Assembly: GCF_003013695.1 (NCBI RefSeq)
Contig: NZ_CP027792.1
Span: forward strand, 1,322,501 to 1,386,500
Length of the DNA: 64,000 nt
Direction: 5' to 3'
Origin: Pulveribacter suum
GTDB lineage: Bacteria > Pseudomonadota > Gammaproteobacteria > Burkholderiales > Burkholderiaceae_C
Position 1 is the stretch's first letter; each line of letters starts with the position of its first letter. Positions 30,660-39,500 of the stretch are shown here, one piece after another. The notes under the pieces were generated by a model. The model was not told the DNA's origin and did no database searches. It saw only the letters and a program-made list of their open reading frames with translations. The translations under genes were made by a program, and so were the position numbers.

Positions 30660-31196
30660 TTATTGCGGCGCGGCCACCGTGACCAGCGCGGGGCGCAGCA
30701 CGCGGTCGGAAATCAGGTAGCCCTTTTGCAGCACGCTCACGACGGTGTTGGCCTCCTGCGCGGCCGGCACCACGCTGATGGCCTGGTGCTGGTGCGGATC
30801 GAATTTGGCGCCGGGCTCGGGGTTGACCACCACCACCTTGTTGCGCTCCAGCGCGCTCAGCAGCTGGCGCAGCGTGGCGTCCGAGCCCTCGCGCAGCTGC
30901 CCGGCCGTGGCGTTGTCGATGGCCAGCGCTGCGTCCAGGCTGTCGCATACGGGCAGCAGGCTCTCGGCAAAGGACTCGATGCTGAACTTGCGCGCCTTGG
31001 CCACTTCCTCGTCGGCGCGGCGGCGGGCGTTCTCCGCCTCGGCCTTGGCGCGCAGATATTGGTCGGCCAGCTCCGAGCTCTTGGCCTTCAGCTCGGCCAG
31101 CTCGGCCTGCAGGCGCGACAGCTCGTCGGCGGCATTGGCAGCCATGGCGGCCTCGACTTCTTCGGGGGAGGGGGTGGAGTGCGGTTGATCGGACAT
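30660..31196 (-). CDS. grpE: Nucleotide exchange factor GrpE
   Basis: 178 residues. Releases ADP from DnaK. A long N-terminal coiled coil ([29 protein letters not shown]) leads to the four-helix bundle and a C-terminal beta-wing ([40 protein letters not shown]). The start [13 protein letters not shown] is used. First gene after the RpoH promoter. Confidence 0.96.
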   Translation of the reverse strand: MSDQPHSTPSPEEVEAAMAANAADELSRLQAELAELKAKSSELADQYLRAKAEAENARRRADEEVAKARKFSIESFAESLLPVCDSLDAALAIDNATAGQLREGSDATLRQLLSALERNKVVVVNPEPGAKFDPHQHQAISVVPAAQEANTVVSVLQKGYLISDRVLRPALVTVAAPQ

Positions 31197-31251
31197 GTCT
31201 AGGTCTGCTGTTCTTGATTGAAATGTCTGAAAAAGAGGGGTGATGCGCGGC

Positions 31252-31279
31252 ACTTGGGTGCGGGCTCGGGGATTTCAAG
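31252..31279 (-). promoter_or_regulatory. RpoH (sigma-32) promoter of grpE-dnaK-dnaJ
   Basis: Minus strand CTTGAAA (31273-31279), 14-base spacer, CCCAAGT (31252-31258). This is very close to the heat-shock consensus CTTGAAA-N13/15-CCCATNT and lies about 56 bases upstream of the grpE ATG. Confidence 0.8.
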
Positions 31280-31332
31280 CGCCCCCCATGGACGCCTGAC
31301 CGGACCTGCCGGCCCCATCTGGCGGCGCGCAG

Positions 31333-31361
31333 TGTACAGGTGCGTGGCGGCTGGCTATAAT
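31333..31361 (+). promoter_or_regulatory. Sigma-70 promoter of rpsF-priB-rpsR-rplI
   Basis: TGTACA at 31333-31338, a 17-base spacer and a perfect TATAAT at 31356-31361. Transcription would start about 80 bases before rpsF. Confidence 0.75.
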
Positions 31362-31448
31362 CGCGTGTTTTGCTTTTTGCCTTGCCACACTGCATGCCCT
31401 GGACACCCGGGGCGACGCGGCAGGTGGCTTCATCCAAAAGGAGTGTGC

Positions 31449-31826
31449 ATGCGTCACTACGAAATCATCCTGTTGATCCACCCGGATCAGAGCGAACAGG
31501 TCCCCGCCATGCTTGAGCGCTACAAGGGCATGATCACCGCCGGTGGTGGTCAGATCCACCGCGTGGAAGACTGGGGCCGCCGCCAGCTGGCCTACCTGAT
31601 CAACAAGCTCGCCAAGGCCCACTACCTGTGCCTGAACATCGAGGCCGATCAAGCCGTGATGGCCGAGCTGGAGCACGCCTTCAAGTTCAACGACGCCGTG
31701 CTGCGCCACCTGACGGTGCAAAAGAAGACGGCCGAGACCGGCCCGTCTTCCATGATGAAGACCGTCGAGCGCGAAGAAGCCCGCAAGGCCAGCCAGGCGG
31801 AAGCCGCTGCCGCCGGCGAGCGTTGA
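31449..31826 (+). CDS. rpsF: 30S ribosomal protein S6
   Basis: 125 residues. RNA-binding protein of the 30S platform, partner of S18. [21 protein letters not shown], the central [22 protein letters not shown] and the helix [15 protein letters not shown] are standard, with a charged C-terminal tail rich in Glu, Lys and Ala. AAAAGGAG lies seven bases before the ATG. First gene of the rpsF-priB-rpsR-rplI operon. Confidence 0.97.
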   Translation: MRHYEIILLIHPDQSEQVPAMLERYKGMITAGGGQIHRVEDWGRRQLAYLINKLAKAHYLCLNIEADQAVMAELEHAFKFNDAVLRHLTVQKKTAETGPSSMMKTVEREEARKASQAEAAAAGER

Positions 31827-31855
31827 GCCGCCCACCCGTCTGATCGCCAGGAGGT

Positions 31856-32146
31856 GTGGAAAACCAGCTCACCCTGAAGGCTGCGCTCGCCGAGATTCAG
31901 CTGCTGCGCTATACCCCCGCCGGTCTGCCGGCGCTGGACCTGCGGCTGGAGCATGAATCGGTGCAAAGCGATGCCGGCGCGCGGCGTCAGGTGAAAGCCT
32001 CCGTTCGCGCCGTCGCCTTCGGCACGCTGGCTGAGCGGCTCGCCCGCCAGGCTCCCGGAAGCGGCTGGACCTTCAAGGGGTTCGTCGCCGCCGGGCGCGG
32101 GGGCAAGGGGCTGGTTCTGCACATCCAGGACATCCAACAAGATTAA
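31856..32146 (+). CDS. priB: Primosomal replication protein N (PriB)
   Basis: 96 residues, OB-fold. Restarts stalled forks with PriA and DnaT-like partners. [17 protein letters not shown] and [10 protein letters not shown] are typical of the beta-proteobacterial form. It begins with GTG (MENQLTLK); the AGGAG in front leaves only two or three bases to the start, so translation may be weak or coupled to rpsF. Position between rpsF and rpsR is the classic one. Confidence 0.92.
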   Translation: MENQLTLKAALAEIQLLRYTPAGLPALDLRLEHESVQSDAGARRQVKASVRAVAFGTLAERLARQAPGSGWTFKGFVAAGRGGKGLVLHIQDIQQD

Positions 32147-32164
32147 TTTTCAAGAGGTCCAACC

Positions 32165-32446
32165 ATGGCCACGTTCAAGAAATTCAACAAGGACAAGCGT
32201 CCCAAGCGCAACACCCAGTCGCTGCTGTTCAAGCGCAAGCGCTTTTGCCGCTTCACCGTCGCTGGCGTCAAGGAAATCGACTACAAGGATGTGGACGTCC
32301 TGCGCGACTTCATTGGCGAGAACGGCAAGATCATCCCCGCGCGCCTGACCGGCACGCGCGCCATCTACCAGCGCCAGCTCAACACCGCCATCAAGCGTGC
32401 CCGCTTCCTGGCTCTGGTGCCCTACACCGACCAGCACAAGATCTAA
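32165..32446 (+). CDS. rpsR: 30S ribosomal protein S18
   Basis: 93 residues, basic. [11 protein letters not shown] near the start, [25 protein letters not shown] and the C-terminal [19 protein letters not shown] end (here [17 protein letters not shown]) are diagnostic. AAGAGG lies shortly before the ATG. It binds S6 in the platform. Confidence 0.97.
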   Translation: MATFKKFNKDKRPKRNTQSLLFKRKRFCRFTVAGVKEIDYKDVDVLRDFIGENGKIIPARLTGTRAIYQRQLNTAIKRARFLALVPYTDQHKI

Positions 32447-32460
32447 GGAGCACGGTTCCC

Positions 32461-32913
32461 ATGCAAGTCATCCTGCTCGACAAGGTCGTTAACCTCGGCA
32501 GCCTCGGCGAAATCGTCAAGGTCAAGGACGGTTACGCCCGCAACTTCCTGATCCCCACCGGCCGCGCCCGCCGCGCCACCACCGCTGCCAAGGCCGAGTT
32601 CGAAGCCCGCCGCGCGGAACTGGAGAAGGCCGCCGCTGAAAAGCTGGCAGCTGCCCAGGCCGAAGGCGAGAAGCTGGGCGGCTCCACCGTCAAGCTGACG
32701 CAAAAGGCCGGTGTGGACGGCCGCCTGTTCGGCTCCGTGACCAACCAGGACATCGCCGAAGAGCTGAACAAGCAAGGCTACAAGCTGGTCAAGTCGCAAG
32801 TGCGCCTGCCCAACGGCCCCATCAAGACCGTGGGCGACAACACCATCACCGTGGCTCTGCACACGGACGTGGTGGTCGAAGTGACCGTTTCGGTCTACGG
32901 CGAAACCGCCTGA
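32461..32913 (+). CDS. rplI: 50S ribosomal protein L9
   Basis: 150 residues. [32 protein letters not shown] is the N-domain that binds 23S rRNA; a long Ala/Glu/Lys connecting helix follows; the C-domain has [18 protein letters not shown]. Fifteen bases after rpsR; followed by a strong terminator. Confidence 0.97.
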   Translation: MQVILLDKVVNLGSLGEIVKVKDGYARNFLIPTGRARRATTAAKAEFEARRAELEKAAAEKLAAAQAEGEKLGGSTVKLTQKAGVDGRLFGSVTNQDIAEELNKQGYKLVKSQVRLPNGPIKTVGDNTITVALHTDVVVEVTVSVYGETA

Positions 32914-32962
32914 AGCCTGCTGACTGCTGCGGTGGCCCGGGCCCCCGCAGCCAGCACCGCAC

Positions 32963-32990
32963 AAGCCGCCTTCGGGCGGCTTTTGTTTTT
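32963..32990 (+). terminator. Rho-independent terminator after rplI
   Basis: AAGCCGCC-TTCG-GGCGGCTT, an 8-bp stem with a stable UUCG tetraloop, followed by TTGTTTTT. It closes the ribosomal-protein operon before dnaB. Confidence 0.92.
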
Positions 32991-33050
32991 GTGCTTTTTG
33001 GGGCGCTGCCAGGGGTGCTGCCCACCGGCTTTGCACGGCCGGCCCACCGC

Positions 33051-33059
33051 TTATCCACA
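33051..33059 (+). promoter_or_regulatory. DnaA box upstream of dnaB
   Basis: TTATCCACA, exact consensus, 84 bases before the dnaB ATG in the gap after the rplI terminator. It could let DnaA control the helicase gene. Confidence 0.5.
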
Positions 33060-33142
33060 GGGTTGTGCAATGACGCGGTGCGCTGCGCCCGCTAGCATGC
33101 CCGCTCCGCCTGTCCCGATTTCCTGCTGCCCCCTGCCTGCCC

Positions 33143-34561
33143 ATGTCTGCCGTCCTGTCCGTGCCCATCGATGCCTTCGACTCCATGCCCCCCCTTGACC
33201 ACGAGGTGGCGCAGCTGCGCGTGCCGCCGCATTCGGTGGAGGCCGAATCGAGCGTGCTGGGTGGGCTGCTGCTGGACAACATGGCCTGGGAGCGCGTGGG
33301 CGACCTGCTGGGTGACGGCGACTTCTACCGCCATGAGCACCAGCAGGTTTATGCCGCCATCGGCGCGCTGATCAACGTCAACAAGCCGGCCGACGTGATC
33401 ACGGTGCACGAGCACCTGCTCAGCCTGGGCAAGGCGGGCGACGTCGGCGGCCTGGCCTACCTGAACAGCCTGGCGCAGTACGTGCCCAGTGCCAGCAACA
33501 TCCGCCGCTACGCCGAGATCGTGCGCGAGCGCGCCATCCTGCGCAAGCTGGTCACCGCCAGCGACGAGATTGCCACCAACGCCTTCAGCCCGAAGGGCAA
33601 GCCGGTGGAGCGCATCCTGGACGAGGCCGAGCAAAAGATCTTCGCCATCGGCGAAGAGGGCTCGCGCATGAAGCAGGGCTTCCAGCCGCTCAACACCCTG
33701 GTGGTGGACCTGCTGGACCGCGTGCAGGAGATGGCCGACAACCCCATGGACGTGACCGGCGTGCCCACCGGCTTTGCCGACCTGGACCGCATGACCAGCG
33801 GCCTGCAGGCCGGTGACTTGGTGGTGCTGGCCGCGCGCCCGTCCATGGGCAAGACCTCGTTTGCCGTGAACATCGCCGAGCACGTGGCGCTGAACGAGGG
33901 CCTGCCGGTGGCTGTGTTCTCGATGGAAATGGGCGCTGCCCAGCTGGCCGTGCGTATCGTCGGCTCCATCGGCCGGGTGAACCAGGGCAACCTGCGCACC
34001 GGCAAGCTGACCGACGAGGAGTGGCCGCGCCTGACGGAGGCCATCGAGCGGCTGCGCAACGTTTCGCTGCACATCGACGAGACGCCGGGCCTCACCCCGT
34101 CCGAGCTGCGCGCCAACGCCCGGCGCCTGGCGCGCTCGTGCGGCAAGCTGGGCCTGATCGTGGTGGACTACCTGCAGCTGATGAGCGGCTCGGGCTCCAA
34201 CAGCTCGGAGAACCGGGCCACTGAGCTGGGCGAAATCTCGCGCGGTCTGAAGATGCTGGCCAAGGAGCTGCAGTGCCCGGTCATCGCCCTGTCGCAGCTC
34301 AACCGCTCGGTCGAGCAGCGCACCGACAAGCGCCCCATGATGAGTGACCTGCGCGAATCCGGCGCCATCGAGCAGGACGCGGACATCATCATGTTCATCT
34401 ACCGCGACGACTACTACAACAAGGACTCCAAGGAGCCCAACATCGCCGAGATCATCATCGGCAAGCAGCGCAACGGGCCCACGGGCACCGTCAAGCTGTT
34501 TTTCCAGAAGAACCAGACGCGCTTCGAGAACCTGGCCATGGGCTACGGCGAAGAATACTAG
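33143..34561 (+). CDS. dnaB: Replicative DNA helicase DnaB
   Basis: 472 residues. Hexameric 5'-3' helicase of the replication fork. N-terminal DnaG-interacting helical domain (PPHSVEAESSVLGGLL, FYRHEHQQVYAAI), linker, and RecA-like ATPase with Walker A ARPSMGKTSFA (about 231), Walker B LIVVDYLQLMSG and the arginine-finger region KQRNGPTGTVKLFF. No intein. The protein ends at GYGEEY, and a palindromic repeat starts a few bases after the stop. Confidence 0.98.
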   Translation: MSAVLSVPIDAFDSMPPLDHEVAQLRVPPHSVEAESSVLGGLLLDNMAWERVGDLLGDGDFYRHEHQQVYAAIGALINVNKPADVITVHEHLLSLGKAGDVGGLAYLNSLAQYVPSASNIRRYAEIVRERAILRKLVTASDEIATNAFSPKGKPVERILDEAEQKIFAIGEEGSRMKQGFQPLNTLVVDLLDRVQEMADNPMDVTGVPTGFADLDRMTSGLQAGDLVVLAARPSMGKTSFAVNIAEHVALNEGLPVAVFSMEMGAAQLAVRIVGSIGRVNQGNLRTGKLTDEEWPRLTEAIERLRNVSLHIDETPGLTPSELRANARRLARSCGKLGLIVVDYLQLMSGSGSNSSENRATELGEISRGLKMLAKELQCPVIALSQLNRSVEQRTDKRPMMSDLRESGAIEQDADIIMFIYRDDYYNKDSKEPNIAEIIIGKQRNGPTGTVKLFFQKNQTRFENLAMGYGEEY

Positions 34562-34564
34562 CCA

Positions 34565-34617
34565 AATCGGCCTCCAGCGCTTGCCAGTCAAGCGCTGGCA
34601 GCTATGCTTTTGATAGT
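34565..34617 (+). repeat. Dispersed palindromic repeat, copy G (dnaB 3' side)
   Basis: AAATCGGCCTCCAGCGCTTG, CCAGT loop, CAAGCGCTGGCAGCTATGC and TTTTGATAGTG. The 10-bp core CCAGCGCTTG/CAAGCGCTGG is perfect, and a T-run follows, so it may double as the dnaB terminator. Confidence 0.85.
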
Positions 34618-34630
34618 GCTGCGGCAGCCG

Positions 34631-35005
34631 TCAGTGCGACAGCACCCAGCCCAGCAGCCCCACCGTGGCCACGCCCAGCAGGGCGCTGGCTCCCATCAGC
34701 CAGCGCGAGCGCACCCGCAGTGCATCCACGGCGCGAACCACCTGCGCGTTCTGCTCGGCCAGCGAGCGGATCAGCACGGCGCTGGCGCGCTGCTCCTCCT
34801 GCAGCTGGGTCAGCTGCTGCTGTAGCTGGGCCAGCTGCTCGGCCGTGCCCTCGTGCCGCACGGCGACGGGCGGCTGCGGGGCCTGCTGCTGGTGCTGCTG
34901 CTCGCCACGGCTCATGAGCTTGCGCGCGCCCTGCACGATCTGCGGCGCGGCGCCCACGACCTGGCCCCAGGGGACGAGCTTGAGCGCGGACAGCCAGCCG
35001 GCCAT
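34631..35005 (-). CDS. Conserved-looking tail-anchored coiled-coil protein, unknown function
   Basis: 124 residues. The N-terminus (MAGWLSALKLVPWGQVVGAAP) is amphipathic, the middle is Gln/Glu-rich and predicted coiled coil (EQLAQLQQQLTQLQEEQRASAVLIRSLAEQN), and the last 22 residues form one membrane helix (LMGASALLGVATVGLLGWVL). It follows the PhoH-type gene after two bases, so it is probably in the same transcript. I do not recognise a named family. Confidence 0.6.
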   Translation of the reverse strand: MAGWLSALKLVPWGQVVGAAPQIVQGARKLMSRGEQQHQQQAPQPPVAVRHEGTAEQLAQLQQQLTQLQEEQRASAVLIRSLAEQNAQVVRAVDALRVRSRWLMGASALLGVATVGLLGWVLSH

Positions 35006-35007
35006 GA

Positions 35008-36792
35008 CTACAGCACCTCGCTGGCGAAGTCCGCCAGGCGCGAACGCTCGCCGCGGGCCAGCAAGATGTGGCCGCTGTGGGGCCAGCCCTTGAAGCGGTC
35101 CACGGCATAGGTCAGGCCGGACGAGCCTTCCGTCAGGTAGGGCGTGTCGATCTGCGCCAGGTTGCCCATGCAGATGATCTTGGTGCCCGGGCCGGCGCGC
35201 GTGATCAGCGTCTTCATCTGCTTGGGCGTCAGGTTCTGCGCTTCGTCGATGATGACGTACTTGTTCAGGAAGGTGCGCCCGCGCATGAAGTTCATGCTCT
35301 TGATCTTGATGCGGCTGCGGATGAGTTCGTTGGTGGCCGCGCGGCCCCACTCGCCGGCGTTGCCGCCGTCGCCCTTGGCGAGAAATTCGAGGTTGTCGTC
35401 CAGCGCGCCCATCCACGGGCCCATCTTTTCTTCCTCGGTACCGGGCAAGAAGCCGATGTCCTCGCCCACGCTCACCGTGGCGCGGGTCATGATGATCTCG
35501 GTGTAGCGGCGCTCGTCCAGCACCTGCGTGAGGCCCGCGGCCAGGGCCATCAGCGTCTTGCCGGTGCCGGCCGTGCCGGTCAGCGTCACGAAGTCCACAT
35601 CCGGGTCCATGAGCAGGTTCATGGCGAAGTTCTGCTCGCGGTTGCGCGTGTTCACGCCCCAGACGGTGTTTCTGGACGAGCCGTAGTCCTTGAGCGTCTC
35701 CAGCACGGCTGTCCGGTCGCGGATCTCGGTCACGCGGGCATACAGGCTGGGCTCGCCGGGGGCCTCGAAATACACGAACTGGTTGATCATCAGCTGCGCC
35801 GCCAGCGGCCCGCCGATGCGGTAGTACGTGTGCGCCCCGCTTTGCCAGCTCTCCACCTTCTTGCCGGCCTTGTTCCAGAAGTCCGGCGGCAGCGCCAGGC
35901 TGCCGGTGTAGAGCAGATCGACGTCGTCGATGGTCTTGTCGTTCTGGTAGTCCTCGGCGGCCAGGCCCAGGGCGCGGGCCTTGACGCGCATGTTGATGTC
36001 CTTGGACACCAGCACCACCTCGCGCGAGGGGTGGGCGCGGCGCAGCGCCGCCACCACGCCCAGGATCTGGTTGTCGGCCTTGCCCTGGGGCAGGCTGGCG
36101 GGCAGGTCGTAGTCCAGCGGCTCGGTCTGGAAGTACAGGCAGCCGCCGGCGGCCACGTGGCCCGTGGCGTTGAGCTTCAGGCCCTCGGCGATGTCCGCGG
36201 TCTGCGCGGCCACCAGGGCGTCCAGCGTGCGGCTGGCCTGGCGGCCGTTGCGGGCCACCTCCGTCATGCCCTTCTTGTGGCCGTCCAGTTCCTCCAGCAC
36301 CACCATGGGCAGGAAGATGTCGTGCTCCTCGAAGCGGAACAGGCTGGTCGGGTCATGCAGCAGTACGTTGGTGTCCAGCACGAACATCTTGCGCGGGCCG
36401 CCGGTCGTGCGCTTGCCGCGGACCGTGGCCCTGGGCGCCGGGCTGGCGCTGCGCTTGGCAGCGGCAGCGGCAGCGGCAGCGGCAGCGGCAGCGGCAGCGG
36501 CAGCGGGTGCCGGCGCGGGTACTGGAGCGGGTGCAGCAACGGCGAGCGGGGCAGGTGCAGGGCTGAGGAGGGCGGCAGTGGGCGCGGCCGACGTGCGCCG
36601 CGTGCCGCTGGCGGAGGCTGACGTGGCAGGCGCAGCGGTGGCGCTGCTCTTGCGCGTGGAGCGGGCAGGCGGGCGGGCCGGCGCTGCTGCCGCCGCGGGC
36701 GTCTCGTCGGGCTCGTCCTCGCCAACGGTCTGGCGGTAGGCGCCGCGCGGCAGCATGGCGGCGCGCTTGGTCGGGGCGGGGGGCAGAGGCAT
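35008..36792 (-). CDS. PIN-PhoH (PhoH2-type) ribonuclease/RNA helicase
   Basis: 594 residues. The first 130 are Ala/Pro/Ser-rich and contain a run of at least 16 alanines. Then a PIN nuclease domain (KMFVLDTNVLLHDP from about 133, VVLEELDGHKKG, VSKDINMRVKARALGL) and a PhoH ATPase with Walker A TGTAGTGKT (about 405) and Walker B KYVIIDEAQNLTP (about 517). PhoH2 proteins are sequence-specific RNA helicases and ribonucleases in mycobacteria; here the role is inferred from domains. The long N-terminal low-complexity region is unusual. Confidence 0.9.
   Translation of the reverse strand: MPLPPAPTKRAAMLPRGAYRQTVGEDEPDETPAAAAAPARPPARSTRKSSATAAPATSASASGTRRTSAAPTAALLSPAPAPLAVAAPAPVPAPAPAAAAAAAAAAAAAAAAKRSASPAPRATVRGKRTTGGPRKMFVLDTNVLLHDPTSLFRFEEHDIFLPMVVLEELDGHKKGMTEVARNGRQASRTLDALVAAQTADIAEGLKLNATGHVAAGGCLYFQTEPLDYDLPASLPQGKADNQILGVVAALRRAHPSREVVLVSKDINMRVKARALGLAAEDYQNDKTIDDVDLLYTGSLALPPDFWNKAGKKVESWQSGAHTYYRIGGPLAAQLMINQFVYFEAPGEPSLYARVTEIRDRTAVLETLKDYGSSRNTVWGVNTRNREQNFAMNLLMDPDVDFVTLTGTAGTGKTLMALAAGLTQVLDERRYTEIIMTRATVSVGEDIGFLPGTEEEKMGPWMGALDDNLEFLAKGDGGNAGEWGRAATNELIRSRIKIKSMNFMRGRTFLNKYVIIDEAQNLTPKQMKTLITRAGPGTKIICMGNLAQIDTPYLTEGSSGLTYAVDRFKGWPHSGHILLARGERSRLADFASEVL
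36457..36504 (+). repeat. Hexanucleotide microsatellite in the PhoH-type gene
   Basis: Eight perfect tandem copies of GGCAGC. On the coding (minus) strand they give 16 alanines. A change in copy number would alter the protein by two residues per unit without a frameshift. Confidence 0.95.
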
Positions 36793-36864
36793 GTACGTGG
36801 GGCCTTGACGGAAAAACGGAGCGTTCGGTTCAGGAGCGGGGCGCCCGCCTGGCGCCCGGACGCG

Positions 36865-36893
36865 AAAAAGCCGCCAGGCGGACCGGGCGGCTT
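36865..36893 (-). terminator. Rho-independent terminator after bcp
   Basis: Minus strand AAGCCGCC (36886-36893), ten-base loop, GGCGGCTT (36868-36875) then TTT. It separates bcp from the PhoH-type gene. Confidence 0.75.
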
Positions 36894-37000
36894 GTCGTGC
36901 GCTGCAAGGGGGAAAGGCGGGCGTCCTTCAGTGGCATCGGACCATTATGCATGGTCGCTGCCCCCCTTCACGCAGGCCGGCACGGCGCCGGCCGCAGTGG

Positions 37001-37546
37001 TCAGGCAGCTTCCTGGACGGGGTCTTCCTTGACGCTGGCAGCGGCTTCCTTGGCGGGGGCTGCAGCCTTGCCAGCGGCAGACTTCAGGGTCTTCACGGCT
37101 TTGAGAACTTCATCCACATGGCCCGGCACCTTCAGGCCGCGCCACTCCTGGGCCACCGTGCCGTCCGGGCCGATGAGGAAGGTGCTGCGCTCAATGCCCT
37201 TGACCTTCTTGCCATACATGATCTTGTTCTTGACCACGCCGAACATGTGGCACATCTTCTCTTCGGTATCGGCGATGAGCTCGAAGGGCAGTTCCAGCTT
37301 TTCCTTGAAGTCGTCGTGCGACTTCATGTTGTCGCGCGAGACCCCAAACACCACGGCACCGGCCTTGACGAAGTCCTTGAACTTGTCGCGGAACTGCATG
37401 GCCTCGGTGGTGCAGCCCGGGGTGTTGTCCTTGGGGTAGAAGTACAGGATCAGGATCTGGCCCAAGTGCGAGACGTTGGAAACCTTGATTCCACCCGTCG
37501 CGTTGGCTTCAAATTCAGGAAGGGGTTTGTTGACAACGATCGCCAT
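37001..37546 (-). CDS. bcp: Thioredoxin-dependent thiol peroxidase (peroxiredoxin Q/BCP)
   Basis: 181 residues. Reduces hydroperoxides. The peroxidatic Cys is C45 in YPKDNTPGCTTEA. The resolving Cys that many BCPs have five residues on is Met here (M50), so it belongs to the group that must use another thiol. GVSRDNMKSHDDFKEKLELPF and ERSTFLIGPDGTV are typical. The last 25 residues (GKAAAPAKEAAASVKEDPVQ) form a Lys/Ala tail beyond the usual family length. Start from MAIVVNKPLPEF. Confidence 0.92.
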   Translation of the reverse strand: MAIVVNKPLPEFEANATGGIKVSNVSHLGQILILYFYPKDNTPGCTTEAMQFRDKFKDFVKAGAVVFGVSRDNMKSHDDFKEKLELPFELIADTEEKMCHMFGVVKNKIMYGKKVKGIERSTFLIGPDGTVAQEWRGLKVPGHVDEVLKAVKTLKSAAGKAAAPAKEAAASVKEDPVQEAA

Positions 37547-37707
37547 GGCGCTTCTATCTCTCCTGCTATTGGTCGACGAGAGCCGGGGGAGTGTGAGGGT
37601 ACGGTGCTGTGACGCAGTGGTTGCCCCCGACCGCAACCCGCGATTTTACCCGCAAAGCCCGTTTCGGGCCTAATGCTGGGCCAAATACTGGCTAAATATG
37701 CAGTGCT

Positions 37708-38100
37708 TTACGGCATGCCGCCTGCGGCCCCTGCCTCCAGCAGCAGGGCGGCGACCACGTGGCGGCCTTCGCCGGCCAGGATGTTGTAGGTGCGGCAGGC
37801 GGCCTGGGTGTCCATGCATTCCACGCCCACGTTCTGGCGCATCAGCGGCGCCAGCCAGGCCGGCGGGACAAAGCGGATGGCCGCGCCGCTGCCGAAGATG
37901 ACCACTTCGGGCTGCAGCGCGGCCAGGCGGGCGAAGTGCTCGGGGGTGAGATCGGCGAAGCTGCTGCAGCCCCAGTCCAGGCGCTGCCCGCGCGAGGTGA
38001 CCACGGTGCTGGCCGTGGTCTTTTCTCCATCCACGGCGATCCAGCCCGGGCCGTAGCCGGTGATGGTCTGCATGTCGAAGCGGTCGGCCTGAAATTTCAT
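37708..38100 (-). CDS. Mth938-like (DUF498) domain protein
   Basis: 130 residues. VITGYG-like start (MQTITGYGPGWIAVDG), PEVVIFGSGAAIRFVPP and VGVECMDTQAACRTYNILAGEGRHVVAALLL are the conserved stretches of this small single-domain family, related to the mitochondrial complex I assembly factor NDUFAF3. Its bacterial role is unknown. TATAAT on the minus strand at 38163-38168 could be its -10, but no good -35 is seen. Divergent from alaA. Confidence 0.85.
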   Translation of the reverse strand: MKFQADRFDMQTITGYGPGWIAVDGEKTTASTVVTSRGQRLDWGCSSFADLTPEHFARLAALQPEVVIFGSGAAIRFVPPAWLAPLMRQNVGVECMDTQAACRTYNILAGEGRHVVAALLLEAGAAGGMP

Positions 38101-38244
38101 GTTGAAGCGGGTGTGAAAGCGTCCCGCGCCGCGGCCCGGGGCCGCTGGGGAACTGTGCTTAAATTATAGGTTTCGCCCCGGCGCCGCGCTCGCCAGCGTC
38201 CTGCGCGCGGTTCTTTCCGTCCCCCTGCAGCAGCCCGTCCGCGC

Positions 38245-39486
38245 ATGAAGCCCATCAAGAAGTCCGCCAAGCTCAACAACGTTCTCTACGACGTCCGAGG
38301 CCCGATCGTGGATGCGGCCCGGCAGATGGAGGACGAGGGCCAGAAGATCATCAAGCTGAACATCGGCAACCTGGCGCCGTTCGGCTTCGACGCGCCCGAG
38401 GAGATCCAGCAGGACATGATCCGCAACCTGCCCAACTCGGCGGGCTACTCGGACAGCAAGGGCATCTTCGCGGCGCGCAAGGCGGTGATGCACTACACCC
38501 AGGAGCAGGGCGTGGCCGGCGTGACGCTGGACGACATCTACCTGGGCAACGGCGCCAGCGACCTGATCGTCATGGCCACCAACGCGCTGCTGGACGACGG
38601 CGACGAGCTGCTGGTGCCCGCGCCCGACTATCCGCTGTGGACGGCCGCGGCCAGCCTGTCGGGCGGCAAGCCGGTGCACTACCTGTGCGACGAGGACGAT
38701 GGCTGGATGCCCAGCCTGCAGGACATCCGCGCCAAGATCACCCCGCGCACGCGCGGCATCGTGGTCATCAACCCCAACAACCCCACGGGCGCGCTGTATT
38801 CGGACGAGCTCCTCAAGGGCATCGTGCAGATCGCCCGCGAGCACGAGCTGGTGCTCTTTGCCGACGAGGTGTACGACAAGGTGCTGTACGACGGCGTGCG
38901 GCACACGCCCCTGGCCAGCCTGTCCACCGACGTGCTGACGCTCACTTTCAATTCGCTGTCCAAGGCCTACCGTTCGTGCGGCTACCGGGCCGGCTGGATG
39001 GTGATCTCGGGCGACAAGGCCGCCGCGCGCGACTATGTCGAGGGCATCAACATGCTGGCCAACATCAAGCTGGGCTCCAACGTGCCGGGCCAGTGGGCCA
39101 TCCAGACCGCTTTAGGCGGCTACCAGAGCATCAACGACCTGGTGAAGCCTGGTGGGCGCCTGTGCCGCCAGCGCGACCTGGCCTACGAGCTGATCACCGC
39201 CATCCCCGGCGTGACCTGCGTGAAGCCCCGCGCGGCGCTGTACATGTTCCCGCGGCTGGACCCGGACATGTACCCCATCAAGGACGACCGCCAGTTCTTC
39301 ATGGAAGTGCTGCGCGCCACGCGTGTGATGCTGGTGCAGGGCTCGGGCTTCAACTACCCGGACCACCAGCATTTCCGCATCGTCTTCCTGCCGCACGAGG
39401 ACGACCTGCGCGAGGCGGTCCAGCGCCTGGCAGGTTTTCTGGCGCAGTACCGCCAGCGCCACGCCAGGGCCGCCGCCGCAGCCTGA
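38245..39486 (+). CDS. alaA: Glutamate-pyruvate aminotransferase
   Basis: 413 residues. PLP class I/II aminotransferase closely resembling E. coli AlaA: KLNNVLYDVRGPI, KLNIGNLAPFGFDAP, PAPDYPLWTAAASLS, ITPRTRGIVVINPNNPTG. The PLP lysine is K240 in FNSLSKAYRSCG, the same number as in E. coli. It makes alanine from pyruvate and glutamate. Upstream of hom in the same direction, separated by a palindromic repeat. Confidence 0.94.
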   Translation: MKPIKKSAKLNNVLYDVRGPIVDAARQMEDEGQKIIKLNIGNLAPFGFDAPEEIQQDMIRNLPNSAGYSDSKGIFAARKAVMHYTQEQGVAGVTLDDIYLGNGASDLIVMATNALLDDGDELLVPAPDYPLWTAAASLSGGKPVHYLCDEDDGWMPSLQDIRAKITPRTRGIVVINPNNPTGALYSDELLKGIVQIAREHELVLFADEVYDKVLYDGVRHTPLASLSTDVLTLTFNSLSKAYRSCGYRAGWMVISGDKAAARDYVEGINMLANIKLGSNVPGQWAIQTALGGYQSINDLVKPGGRLCRQRDLAYELITAIPGVTCVKPRAALYMFPRLDPDMYPIKDDRQFFMEVLRATRVMLVQGSGFNYPDHQHFRIVFLPHEDDLREAVQRLAGFLAQYRQRHARAAAAA

Positions 39487-39500
39487 TCGGTTTGCTCATC

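Noticed and set aside
36457..36504. Short CRISPR-like array
   Set aside because: Six-base perfect tandem units without spacers; a microsatellite. No CRISPR repeats or cas genes were seen anywhere.
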